A stretch of 9,403 bases of DNA. Source: Bacteriovorax stolpii. GTDB lineage: Bacteria; Bdellovibrionota; Bacteriovoracia; Bacteriovoracales; Bacteriovoracaceae. A program made the position numbers and the translations under genes. Of this stretch, positions 1 through 6,176 are shown one piece after another; the stretch's first letter is position 1, and each line of letters begins with the position of its first letter. The stretch lies in NCBI GenBank assembly GCA_945862475.1, contig CAMAYW010000063.1, forward strand, positions 1 through 9,403. The letters run 5' to 3'. The notes under the pieces were generated by a model. It was not told the DNA's origin. It saw only the letters and a list, made by a program, of their open reading frames with translations, and searched no databases.

Positions 1-2496
1 ACTGATATTATTGCCGCGATTCAATCTGAGCATAAAGAATCCCCGTCCGGGTTTATTGAAAATCCACAGACAGAAATGAATGTGAGAACCTTAGGAGAGG
101 CAACTTCGGTCGATGAGTTTCAAAAATTACCCATTATTCGTCGAGGTGGTGCTCCAAATTACGTCCCGATTTTTATGAGGGATGTTGTTGATGTTGAAGA
201 AGGTCTTGCGGATGTTCGTCGTTTATCAAGAGTCCAAGGACTTCCTGCAATCGGATTAGGTATTAGAAAGCAGCGAGGTTCAAATGCTGTCGATGTTGCT
301 AAAGGTGTAAGAAAAAAAATGGAGGATCTATCAAAGAATCTTCCTCCCGGTTTAAAAATTGGATTAAATTTTGATACGACAAAGTTCATTGAAGACTCTA
401 TTCATGAACTTAGTTTTACGATGATTCTTTCTGCCATTCTCACGGCCTTTGTCTGTTGGCTCTTTCTTGGTTCATTTGCCGCCACGATCAATGTGATTTT
501 GGCCATCCCAACATCAATTCTAGGTGCTTTTATTATTTTAAAGTATATGAATTTTACTTTAAATACGTTCACGCTCCTTGGTCTTTCACTTTCGATTGGT
601 ATTGTAGTGGACGACGCCATTATGGTGCTAGAGAACATTTATCGTCATCATGAGGAAGGTAAGGACAAAGTTAAATCATCAATTGATGGAGCAAATGAAA
701 TTTCTTTTGCTGCTCTATCCGCTACTGTTGCGATTATTGCGATCTTTTTCCCTGTCGCACTCATGGAAGGAATTATTGGTAAGTTCTTTTTTCAATTTGG
801 GGTCACAATTTCAGTGGCAGTGGGGCTTTCCTATATCGAGGCGTTGACTCTTACTCCAATGAGAACCAGCCAATTTATGGAAGAGACTAAGCGTCAGTCT
901 AAAATAGGTCATGCTGCCGACATCTTTTTTGAAAAGTTAATTAATATTTACAAGAATTCCCTTGAGTTTGCTCTTAATCACAGATTGAAGGTTTTAATTG
1001 GATCGACTCTTTTCTTTGTAGCGTCCATTCTTCTTGTAAAATTAATTCCCAAAGAATTTGTTCCAGCTCAGGATACGTCTTCATTCATGGTGAGAATAAA
1101 GACTCCAGATGGTTCTTCCCTGCAATATACAGATAAGGTGACAAAAGAAATTGAGACTTATTTTTCAAAAAGGGCTGAAGTTCAAAAGTATTTCGTTTCT
1201 GTGGGAGGGTTCGGTGGAGGAGGAAGTAGTGAATCCAATACCGCTATGATGTTTGTAACTTTAAAAAATCCAAAAGAGCGACCTCTTGATTTAAAGCTCA
1301 ATAGATCTTTAAAGCAAACAGAGCTCCTTGATATTTATCGAGCTCACTTTAAAACATTTAAAGATGGTAAGATTTTTGTTCAAGATACTTCTCAGGGTGG
1401 GTTTAGTGCCTCAGGAAGAGGTTTTCCAGTCGAATTCACTCTTATTGGTGGAAATTGGCAAACTCTGGTGGGGGCTTCAAAAAATGTGATGGATGAAATG
1501 AGGACTTCAGGACTCTATACTGATGTTGACACTGATTATAAGGAATCTGTAAAAGAAATTCAGATCTTTCCTAATCGAGAAGAGGCAAAACTTCATGGTG
1601 TTTCCGTTCAGGAAATTGGAACAACGATTAACGCTCTTATTGGTGGTGTGATTGTTGGTAAATATTCTAAAGAAGGTCACCGTAATGATATTAGAATTAA
1701 GATGGCCAATGCTTCTAAAAATAGAATGGATGACCTTAAAAAAATATTTGTCCGAAATTCTAGGGGAGAGCTTGTTAATCTACTAGAAGTTGTCACGATT
1801 AAAGAACTACCTGGAGTTCAAACTATAAATCGAAGACAAAGAAGTCGTGCCGTAACAATCTTTTCTGGTGTCTCTCCAGGTAAATCACAGGGAGAAGCCT
1901 TAGATAAAGTTCGTGAGATTACGAAAAAGCACTTACCTCCTGGTTATTCACTTGTTGAATCTGGAGCCTCAGAAACATTTAAGGAAACTTTCAGAAGTCT
2001 TATTTTCGCTCTCGGGATTGGTATATTGATTGCTTATATGATCTTAGGTGCACAATTTAATAGCTTCATTGATCCTATTACTGTTTTAGTGGCACTCCCT
2101 TTTAGTATTTCTGGTGCCTTCCTTGGTCTTTGGATTCAAGGCCAGTCACTGAATATGTATTCAATGATTGGGCTTATTCTTCTCATGGGTATTGTGAAGA
2201 AAAATTCAATCCTCCTCGTTGATTTCACTAATCAAAGAAGGGAAGAGGGTCTAAGTACGTTAGATGCGCTCAAAGATGCATGTCCAAAAAGACTAAGACC
2301 CATTCTCATGACAACGTTTTCCACTGTCGCTGGTGCCGTTCCGCTGGCCTTCTCCCTTGGGCCCGGTTCAGAGTCATTAAAGCCCATGGCAGTTGCAATT
2401 ATCTGGGGGAGTTTGATTTCAACTGTCCTCACTCTAGTCGTTGTGCCTTCGATGTACTCACTATTTTCAAGAAATAAAGATCATAAGACTCTCTAG
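1..2496 (+). CDS. RND (HAE1/AcrB-type) inner-membrane efflux transporter, 5'-truncated by the window edge
   Basis: The reading frame is open from base 1, so the gene starts upstream; 831 residues are visible. It is the proton-driven inner-membrane component of a tripartite drug/solute efflux pump. Visible domains in order are the end of the first porter/docking region (about 1-120), a transmembrane bundle (about 130-350), the second periplasmic porter region with a Gly-rich loop (about 360-660), and a last transmembrane bundle (about 665-825). The proton-relay residues are present: the Asp pair in GIVVDDAIMVLEN (visible residues 204-205, matching AcrB D407/D408) and Lys 734 in GIVKKNSILLVDF (matching AcrB K940). 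The offset to AcrB implies about 200 residues are missing upstream, for a full length of about 1030. The periplasmic adaptor and outer-membrane channel genes are not in the window; an upstream position is likely but unseen. The protein looks intact and functional; its substrate cannot be told. Confidence 0.95.
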   Translation, partial: TDIIAAIQSEHKESPSGFIENPQTEMNVRTLGEATSVDEFQKLPIIRRGGAPNYVPIFMRDVVDVEEGLADVRRLSRVQGLPAIGLGIRKQRGSNAVDVAKGVRKKMEDLSKNLPPGLKIGLNFDTTKFIEDSIHELSFTMILSAILTAFVCWLFLGSFAATINVILAIPTSILGAFIILKYMNFTLNTFTLLGLSLSIGIVVDDAIMVLENIYRHHEEGKDKVKSSIDGANEISFAALSATVAIIAIFFPVALMEGIIGKFFFQFGVTISVAVGLSYIEALTLTPMRTSQFMEETKRQSKIGHAADIFFEKLINIYKNSLEFALNHRLKVLIGSTLFFVASILLVKLIPKEFVPAQDTSSFMVRIKTPDGSSLQYTDKVTKEIETYFSKRAEVQKYFVSVGGFGGGGSSESNTAMMFVTLKNPKERPLDLKLNRSLKQTELLDIYRAHFKTFKDGKIFVQDTSQGGFSASGRGFPVEFTLIGGNWQTLVGASKNVMDEMRTSGLYTDVDTDYKESVKEIQIFPNREEAKLHGVSVQEIGTTINALIGGVIVGKYSKEGHRNDIRIKMANASKNRMDDLKKIFVRNSRGELVNLLEVVTIKELPGVQTINRRQRSRAVTIFSGVSPGKSQGEALDKVREITKKHLPPGYSLVESGASETFKETFRSLIFALGIGILIAYMILGAQFNSFIDPITVLVALPFSISGAFLGLWIQGQSLNMYSMIGLILLMGIVKKNSILLVDFTNQRREEGLSTLDALKDACPKRLRPILMTTFSTVAGAVPLAFSLGPGSESLKPMAVAIIWGSLISTVLTLVVVPSMYSLFSRNKDHKTL

Positions 2497-2513
2497 GAGA
2501 GTCTTATGATTTT
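2477..2513. terminator. Bidirectional terminator hairpin shared by the convergent RND and ABC-ATPase genes
   Basis: A near-perfect inverted repeat has arms at 2480-2493 and 2497-2510 (14 bp) around a three-base TAG loop at 2494-2496. It extends to 2477/2513 on the plus strand through one G-U pair. The loop is the stop codon of the RND gene, and the right arm carries the TAA stop (2504-2506) of the minus-strand ATPase. The plus-strand transcript continues into TTTT; the minus-strand transcript continues into CTTTATTTC, so the U tracts are short. It is read as a two-way terminator because the two genes are only 7 bp apart. Confidence 0.7.
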
Positions 2514-3271
2514 AAATTGATGTAATTCTTAATACCTTCTTCAATATCACCAAAGAAATGAACTTTTCCTTGATTGAGAACCAATAACTGATTACAAACT
2601 TCTCTGATTTGCTCAATGGAGTGGGAGACAAAAATAGTGGCACCTGCCGACTCAATAAATCTCATCATTCTTGAAGCGAGTTTTGTTTTAAAAAACATAT
2701 CTGCTCCATCAAAAACCTCATCAAGAATCAAAATATCTGTCGTTTTTGAAGAAATAAGAGACAACATGAGTCTTGATTGCATTCCTTTTGAGTATTTTTT
2801 AAAGGGCACATCGATGAAATGACCTAACTCAGAGAATTCAATCGCTTCATTAACAATCGTTTCAATATCGTTAGATTTCGGAAAAAATAATCTCGCCAAA
2901 AGATAAGCATTTTCTCTTCCGGTTAACTCTGGCATCACTCCAGTCCCTGAATCAAAAATCGCCCTGATTTCAGCCTTTGTATCAATCTCTCCAAATTGAG
3001 GAGTCATCATTCCTGATAAGCAACGACATAATGTCGTTTTACCACTACCATTGACACCTAAAACACCCAAGCGTGAGCCTTTTTGAAGTTCAAAACTGAC
3101 ATCATTTAATGCGTAAAATAACTCTTTTGTTTTAAAAAAAAATTGAACGGGGTGGCTTAGAGAGGATATAAAGATTTCGCGTAATCCTTTATTTTGGTAG
3201 TGCTCAAGTTCAAAAAAAACTTTTAGGTTTTTAACCTTAAGAATCGGATCAGAGGATTCTGTAGAATTCAT
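2504..3271 (-). CDS. ABC transporter ATPase subunit of a polysaccharide/polyol-phosphate exporter (Wzt/TagH/KpsT type)
   Basis: This 255-residue ATPase would energise export of a lipid-linked glycan or similar polymer with the adjoining permease. Visible motifs are Walker A GVNGSGKTT (72-80), the family block MPELTGREN (113-121) in the helical region, the ABC signature YSKGMQSRL (160-168, the YSxGM variant of this subfamily), Walker B ILILDEV (180-186) and the switch His in VSHS (H217). The start at 3271 is preferred over an in-frame ATG at 3316: AGGAG lies 5 bases upstream, and the overlap with the permease falls from 68 to 23 bp. Wzt proteins that carry a C-terminal carbohydrate-binding domain are longer; this one stops after the nucleotide-binding domain, like KpsT or short Wzt. 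No glycosyltransferase genes are nearby, so the exported substrate is unknown. Confidence 0.92.
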   Translation of the reverse strand: MNSTESSDPILKVKNLKVFFELEHYQNKGLREIFISSLSHPVQFFFKTKELFYALNDVSFELQKGSRLGVLGVNGSGKTTLCRCLSGMMTPQFGEIDTKAEIRAIFDSGTGVMPELTGRENAYLLARLFFPKSNDIETIVNEAIEFSELGHFIDVPFKKYSKGMQSRLMLSLISSKTTDILILDEVFDGADMFFKTKLASRMMRFIESAGATIFVSHSIEQIREVCNQLLVLNQGKVHFFGDIEEGIKNYINLKS

Positions 3272-4013
3272 TGCGTCTCCTCTTCCATGTGAAATAGGCC
3301 AATAAAACAAATCCAAAAGCGACGAGTAACGACTTCAGGAAGTAAAAGAAAAATAATTCAAACGAATTGTCATAAACGACGCTTCGAAATGGATCAATTA
3401 AGTAGTTAATGGGATTTAAATGGATCATCCATTCATATTGAGGAGGAACAAATTGTTTCGGATAAAAAATAGGAGTTAAAAAGAAAAGCAAGTTAAATAA
3501 AAAACCCATCACAAAATTAAGATCTCTGTAAAAAACATTTAAGATACTTAACGTAATGGTCATTCCCAGGGTTCCGATTAAAAGTGGCAGTATGGCAATA
3601 GGAAGAAGAACTAAACTTATCATCGAGCGATCAGAAAATAGGTAGAGTGGTAACAGGATTAAAATGAAACTTGCTACAAAATTAATAAATCCATCTAAAA
3701 CTTGGGCAGACAAAACGACCATGGGATTTATCTTAAAAGACCTTAAAAGAAGGGAGTGTCCAACAAAAGCAGGTGTTCCCATTTGAACAGTGGTTGTCAA
3801 AAAAATCCAAGGAAGAAGCCCCCCAAGAAGAAAAAGGAAATAGTCAGGTATGTCGAGTTTTAAGAATTTTCTAAAAACTAAACTTTGAACACCAAACATC
3901 ATGAGAGGATTCAAAAGAACCCAGATAAATCCCGCCCACGTTTTTCGGTAACGGGATTTAATCGATGCGACAGTTAGATCTCTCGTTTGGAGCAGCTCTT
4001 CTCTAAAATACAT
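3249..4013 (-). CDS. ABC-2 type exporter permease (Wzm/TagG/KpsM family)
   Basis: This 254-residue integral membrane protein forms the transmembrane channel for the ATPase encoded just downstream. The N-terminus has the amphipathic cytoplasmic segment typical of the family (RDLTVASIKSRYRKTWAGF, about 11-29), leading into the first membrane helix. About six hydrophobic helices follow, and the late loop LNPINYLIDPFR (about 198-209) is a hallmark of polysaccharide-export permeases. It ends in a basic tail (WKRRRNEF). The length is normal for the family. It is the first gene of a two-gene operon and its 3' end overlaps the ATPase by 23 bp. No Shine-Dalgarno is seen before the ATG at 4013. I infer export of an O-antigen, capsule or teichoic-acid-like polymer; the sequence does not identify it. 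Confidence 0.92.
   Translation of the reverse strand: MYFREELLQTRDLTVASIKSRYRKTWAGFIWVLLNPLMMFGVQSLVFRKFLKLDIPDYFLFLLGGLLPWIFLTTTVQMGTPAFVGHSLLLRSFKINPMVVLSAQVLDGFINFVASFILILLPLYLFSDRSMISLVLLPIAILPLLIGTLGMTITLSILNVFYRDLNFVMGFLFNLLFFLTPIFYPKQFVPPQYEWMIHLNPINYLIDPFRSVVYDNSFELFFFYFLKSLLVAFGFVLLAYFTWKRRRNEFYRIL
3277..3281 (-). promoter_or_regulatory. Shine-Dalgarno that fixes the ABC ATPase start
   Basis: On the minus strand AGGAG (within GAAGAGGAGACGCA) lies 5 bases before the ATG at 3271, inside the end of the permease gene. It supports reinitiation at 3271 rather than use of the earlier ATG at 3316. Confidence 0.7.
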
Positions 4014-4021
4014 AATTAAAT

Positions 4022-4057
4022 TGTATACGGTATAGAATTAACCGCAACAAGTTTGAA
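4022..4057 (-). promoter_or_regulatory. Candidate promoter for the ABC exporter operon
   Basis: Two overlapping sigma-70-like pairs can be read on the minus strand: TTGTTG (4045-4050) with TATACA (4022-4027), spacer 17; and TTCAAA (4052-4057) with TATACC (4029-4034), spacer 17. Each box matches consensus at 3 or 4 of 6 positions. The first would start transcription within a base or two of the ATG, the second about 9 bases before it, so the message would be leaderless or nearly so. That agrees with the missing Shine-Dalgarno. Confidence 0.4.
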
Positions 4058-4082
4058 AAGGGTTAAGATCTATTTGTTAAAT
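4053..4082 (+). promoter_or_regulatory. Candidate promoter for the 4108-4772 operon
   Basis: TTGAAA (4053-4058, 5 of 6 to consensus) and TTAAAT (4077-4082, 4 of 6) are separated by 18 bases. They would start transcription near 4089, about 20 bases before the ATG. A second possible -10, TATTAT (4099-4104), lies closer to the start. The boxes interleave with those of the divergent ABC operon, so the two promoters may interfere with each other. Confidence 0.4.
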
Positions 4083-4107
4083 GTTTGAGTTCAGTTACTA
4101 TTATTAA

Positions 4108-4491
4108 ATGATGATTCTTGAAATTCTTGTCTCTGCTTCACTTTTCATACTGATTTGGATAATTCAAATCCTTCATTACCCAAGCTTTTTATTTGTTGAT
4201 AAAACGCAGTTTCAATCATTCGAGCTTTTTCATACAAAAAGAATCACTTTCATCGTGGCCCCTTTGATGATTCTTGAGCTTATTATTGGAATTTTAAACT
4301 TCCATGTTATCACTACAGGAATCATTGTTCTTATTTGGTTAAGTACTTTCTTTATTCAGATTCCCTGTCATGACAAATTAAAGCTTGGTTATGATCAACA
4401 AATCATTGAAAAGTTAATTCGCACAAATTGGATTCGAACCATACTTTGGACCGCAAAGCTTATTTTTATATTAGTCCAATTTCAATGGTAA
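4108..4491 (+). CDS. Small four-helix membrane protein of unknown function
   Basis: This 127-residue protein has about four hydrophobic helices (roughly residues 3-25, 45-62, 65-86 and 108-125). It resembles a widespread but uncharacterised family of small membrane proteins that I know only by pattern: an early helix ending in a Q..HYP motif (IQILHYPSF, about 20-28), a central PLMILE segment (about 52-57), a short HDKL.LGYD motif after the third helix (about 88-96), and a terminal helix introduced by TNWIRTILWTAK. Conserved His and Asp residues near the membrane edge could bind a ligand or metal; that is inference. The ATG codons at 4108 and 4111 are adjacent and either could be used; neither has a clear Shine-Dalgarno. 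The gene overlaps the next one by 7 bp (ATGGTAA), which suggests coupled translation. No function is proposed. Confidence 0.85.
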   Translation: MMILEILVSASLFILIWIIQILHYPSFLFVDKTQFQSFELFHTKRITFIVAPLMILELIIGILNFHVITTGIIVLIWLSTFFIQIPCHDKLKLGYDQQIIEKLIRTNWIRTILWTAKLIFILVQFQW

Positions 4492-4772
4492 CCTGGCTTC
4501 AACCTCATCCCTCTGGAGCTTTGCTTTTCATTTATGTTCAGCCAGGGGCCTCTATTTCAGAATTGGTTGGGGAGCATGACGGAAGATTAAAACTAAAAAT
4601 TAAGGCCCAGCCTAAAGACGGTGAAGCGAATGGTGAGCTGATTGATTTTTTATCAGATCTTCTAGGAATTCCAAAAAAGAGGATTTTTTTAAAAAAAGGA
4701 GAGAGTTCACGCCAAAAAACAATTTTGGTTGAACTCTCTGCAGTTGAAATACTTTCTAAAATTAAATGCTGA
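4485..4772 (+). CDS. yggU: YggU/DUF167 family protein
   Basis: This small soluble protein of 95 residues is about the usual length for the family. Family marks are FIYVQPGAS near residues 14-22, GRLKLKIKAQPKDGEANGEL in the middle, and the C-terminal LLGIPKKRIFLKKGESSRQK segment. The molecular role of YggU proteins is not established. The start at 4485 is chosen over an in-frame ATG at 4428 because homologues begin just before the first strand and the earlier start would lie deep inside the upstream gene. No Shine-Dalgarno is visible; the ATGGTAA overlap points to reinitiation by ribosomes ending the membrane-protein gene. The 3' end overlaps the convergent protease gene by 11 bp and contains that gene's terminator hairpin. 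Confidence 0.9.
   Translation: MVTWLQPHPSGALLFIYVQPGASISELVGEHDGRLKLKIKAQPKDGEANGELIDFLSDLLGIPKKRIFLKKGESSRQKTILVELSAVEILSKIKC
4691..4739 (-). terminator. Intrinsic terminator of the serine protease gene, inside the yggU coding sequence
   Basis: Read on the minus strand, arms 4739-4730 and 4709-4700 pair perfectly over 10 bp. After a small internal bulge, a second 6-bp stem forms (4728-4723 with 4717-4712) with a 5-base loop. The structure is followed by CC and seven U (4697-4691). It begins 23 bases after the protease stop codon. No T tract follows on the plus strand, so it should act only on the protease transcript. Confidence 0.75.
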
Positions 4773-5697
4773 GTGCTTTTTTAATAGATGGCAGTGCTTG
4801 ATCGATTCTAAGAACAACTTCTCCCCACTGAATAGGGCCAGCTTCAGTTCCACCTACACAATTGTTACCGTTTTCATCACATTTATTGAGTACCATACAA
4901 CTTTTTGAGTCATTTTTATTGGAAAGAACGTAGTCTGTTTTTCCTTGAATCAATATTCCTTCGACAAGCCCACTTGTAGCATCAAAGACAGCTGAGCCTG
5001 AATTTCCGTGGAAGGTATCGAGAGTCGTTGAGAATCGAGTTGGATCTATGTTCTTAGTCACCTTGCCACCAGGAGCAATTTTTGTAGGAAGACCACTTGG
5101 GTGGCCAATGACAACGAGCTGAGTAGAGTTAGAAATTTTTCCAGACGTTCTCAATTTTAGTGGAGCTCGACCCGTAACTTTTCGGTCCAGCTTGATCACT
5201 GCAAAATCTGTTTTATCAGATAATTCTGCAGCAATAACTTGCTTACAAAGATAAATGTTTGAAAGAGGAATATCTCTAGTTGGATTATGAGTTGATGATT
5301 TCATATCAAGGTCAAATACCCAAACAAATGATTTACAAACTTGTTCTGGGGTTGCAAATGATTTAAAGCAATGGCCTGCTGTAACTAGTGTATCTGGACC
5401 AACTAAAAAGCCTGAGCACATGGCCGGAGTTGATTGTTGAGAGAAGCTCTCGTTAGGGCAAACGTTTTGAGATTTTTCTAACGTTGCTACATCTTTCAAA
5501 TTAAAAAAGTTTTTATTTGAGGACCTTTCAAACATTGCAGCTTGCACCATTCCTGCGGTGGATTTTGCTAAGGTCAAATGTAAGGAATTAGAAACTTGAT
5601 AAACATCTTGTCGGTTATCTTTGCCGTAGATGACATCGATTCCAGCCTTTGCGTTCAGGGAAATAACAAGAGCTGAAAGTGCCAGAATGTTTCTCAT
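4762..5697 (-). CDS. Secreted trypsin-like (S1/PA clan) serine protease
   Basis: This 311-residue chymotrypsin-fold protease is predicted to be exported. A Sec signal peptide spans residues 1-18 (MRNILALSALVISLNAKA, cleavage after AKA). The mature part has the IYGKDNRQDVYQ segment (about 23-34) and then the catalytic domain. The triad is His 109 in LVTAGHCF, Asp 164 in KTDFAVIKL and Ser 233 in HGNSGSAVF. Eight cysteines (80, 94, 110, 121, 151, 267, 273, 280) could form disulfides; three cluster in a C-terminal loop that looks like an insertion. The start at 5697 is chosen because AAGGAG lies 7 bases upstream and the signal peptide follows directly. The frame is open back to 5817, but that extension has no ribosome site and spoils the signal peptide. 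The gene is monocistronic, between the HiPIP terminator and its own. A role in extracellular or periplasmic protein degradation is inferred. Confidence 0.92.
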   Translation of the reverse strand: MRNILALSALVISLNAKAGIDVIYGKDNRQDVYQVSNSLHLTLAKSTAGMVQAAMFERSSNKNFFNLKDVATLEKSQNVCPNESFSQQSTPAMCSGFLVGPDTLVTAGHCFKSFATPEQVCKSFVWVFDLDMKSSTHNPTRDIPLSNIYLCKQVIAAELSDKTDFAVIKLDRKVTGRAPLKLRTSGKISNSTQLVVIGHPSGLPTKIAPGGKVTKNIDPTRFSTTLDTFHGNSGSAVFDATSGLVEGILIQGKTDYVLSNKNDSKSCMVLNKCDENGNNCVGGTEAGPIQWGEVVLRIDQALPSIKKALSI

Positions 5698-5704
5698 TAA
5701 AAGT

Positions 5705-5710
5705 CTCCTT
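5705..5710 (-). promoter_or_regulatory. Shine-Dalgarno that fixes the protease start
   Basis: AAGGAG on the minus strand, 7 bases from the ATG at 5697, is the best ribosome site in the window and rules against the longer frame. Just upstream, GGCGT and ACGCC (5728-5732 and 5716-5720) can form a 5-bp hairpin with a 7-base loop in the leader. Confidence 0.8.
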
Positions 5711-5770
5711 AGAGAGGCGTTTTTGACACGCCCTTTATTCCAAAGTAAGAAGGCTTTGAAAACTAACATC

Positions 5771-5789
5771 TTCTGACAAATTTCTGACA
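5771..5789. repeat. Tandem 8-bp direct repeat, 11-bp period, upstream of the protease gene
   Basis: TTCTGACA occurs at 5771-5778 and again at 5782-5789, exactly 11 bp apart, so both copies face the same side of the helix. A related TTTGACAC sits at 5722-5729 in the leader hairpin loop. The repeat lies 74-92 bp upstream of the protease ATG, with a TATAAA (minus strand, 5803-5798) close by. It has the form of a binding site for a transcription factor; no factor is identified. Confidence 0.4.
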
Positions 5790-5817
5790 CTGAAAAGTTT
5801 ATAGTGCTACGCGACAA

Positions 5818-5844
5818 AGAAAAAGGGCCCAGAAAGGGCCCTTT
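5818..5844 (-). terminator. Strong intrinsic terminator of the HiPIP gene
   Basis: The 9-bp arms AAAGGGCCC and GGGCCCTTT (5844-5836 and 5830-5822) enclose a 5-base loop. On the minus strand they are followed by further T residues (TTCTTT). It starts about 20 bases after the HiPIP stop codon. The plus-strand reading has only a TTT tail, and no plus-strand gene ends here. Confidence 0.88.
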
Positions 5845-5864
5845 GTTGTGAAATTTTCGCTAAA

Positions 5865-6176
5865 TTAGGCTTTTTTCGCCCACATATTACAGTAAGCAGC
5901 TTCCTTAACCTTTGGAGCAGCAGCTGACTTCATCGCGTTCTTCATGGCTGGGAGTGTACAGTCACCAACACCTGCTGCAGAAGACTTGTACCATTTACAT
6001 GTTCCACAAATTTTACCATTTCCTGCTTGAGGAGATACTTCTTTGTATCCTAGCTTTCCTACCGCTACGTAAACGTCAGCAGCAAGAGCGTTTGACATAA
6101 TACCGGTTGCTTTACCAATAACTGTAGAAACAGCTGCAAATAACATTGAACTTTTTAAAAAATCTCTTCTTTTCAT
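5865..6176 (-). CDS. High-potential iron-sulfur protein (HiPIP), Tat-exported
   Basis: This 103-residue periplasmic electron carrier binds one [4Fe-4S] cluster and would shuttle single electrons to a terminal oxidase or similar acceptor. A twin-arginine signal (MKRRDFLKSS, hydrophobic stretch to about residue 26) ends in ALA at about 30-32. The four cluster cysteines are C57, C60, C73 and C96. The CGTCKWY block and the final YCNMW, matching the GWCxxW end of the family, identify it. Spacing is CX2C-X12-C-X22-C; the last gap is clearly longer than the 13 of Allochromatium HiPIP as I remember it, owing to an Ala/Lys-rich stretch (about 77-94). The start has a modest AAGGG Shine-Dalgarno about 6 bases upstream. 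It is a single-gene unit closed by a strong terminator. The redox partner is not in the window. Confidence 0.9.
   Translation of the reverse strand: MKRRDFLKSSMLFAAVSTVIGKATGIMSNALAADVYVAVGKLGYKEVSPQAGNGKICGTCKWYKSSAAGVGDCTLPAMKNAMKSAAAPKVKEAAYCNMWAKKA

Noticed and set aside
159..638. Minus-strand open frames inside the RND gene
   Set aside because: They are shadows of a well-conserved transporter frame, with no ribosome site or recognisable protein features.
3272..3316. Earlier ATG for the ABC ATPase
   Set aside because: It would overlap the permease by 68 bp; the ATG at 3271 has a well-placed AGGAG.
4428..4484. Earlier ATG for the YggU protein
   Set aside because: It lies within the coding sequence of the upstream gene in another frame, and the extra residues do not match the YggU family start.
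4684..4697. T7A7 tract in yggU as a slippage site or promoter element
   Set aside because: Its A7 half is explained as the U tract of the minus-strand protease terminator, and the yggU frame continues normally through it.
5698..5817. N-terminal extension of the protease frame to an ATG at 5817
   Set aside because: It has no ribosome site, begins right at the HiPIP terminator, and would bury the clear signal peptide that starts at 5697 behind AAGGAG.
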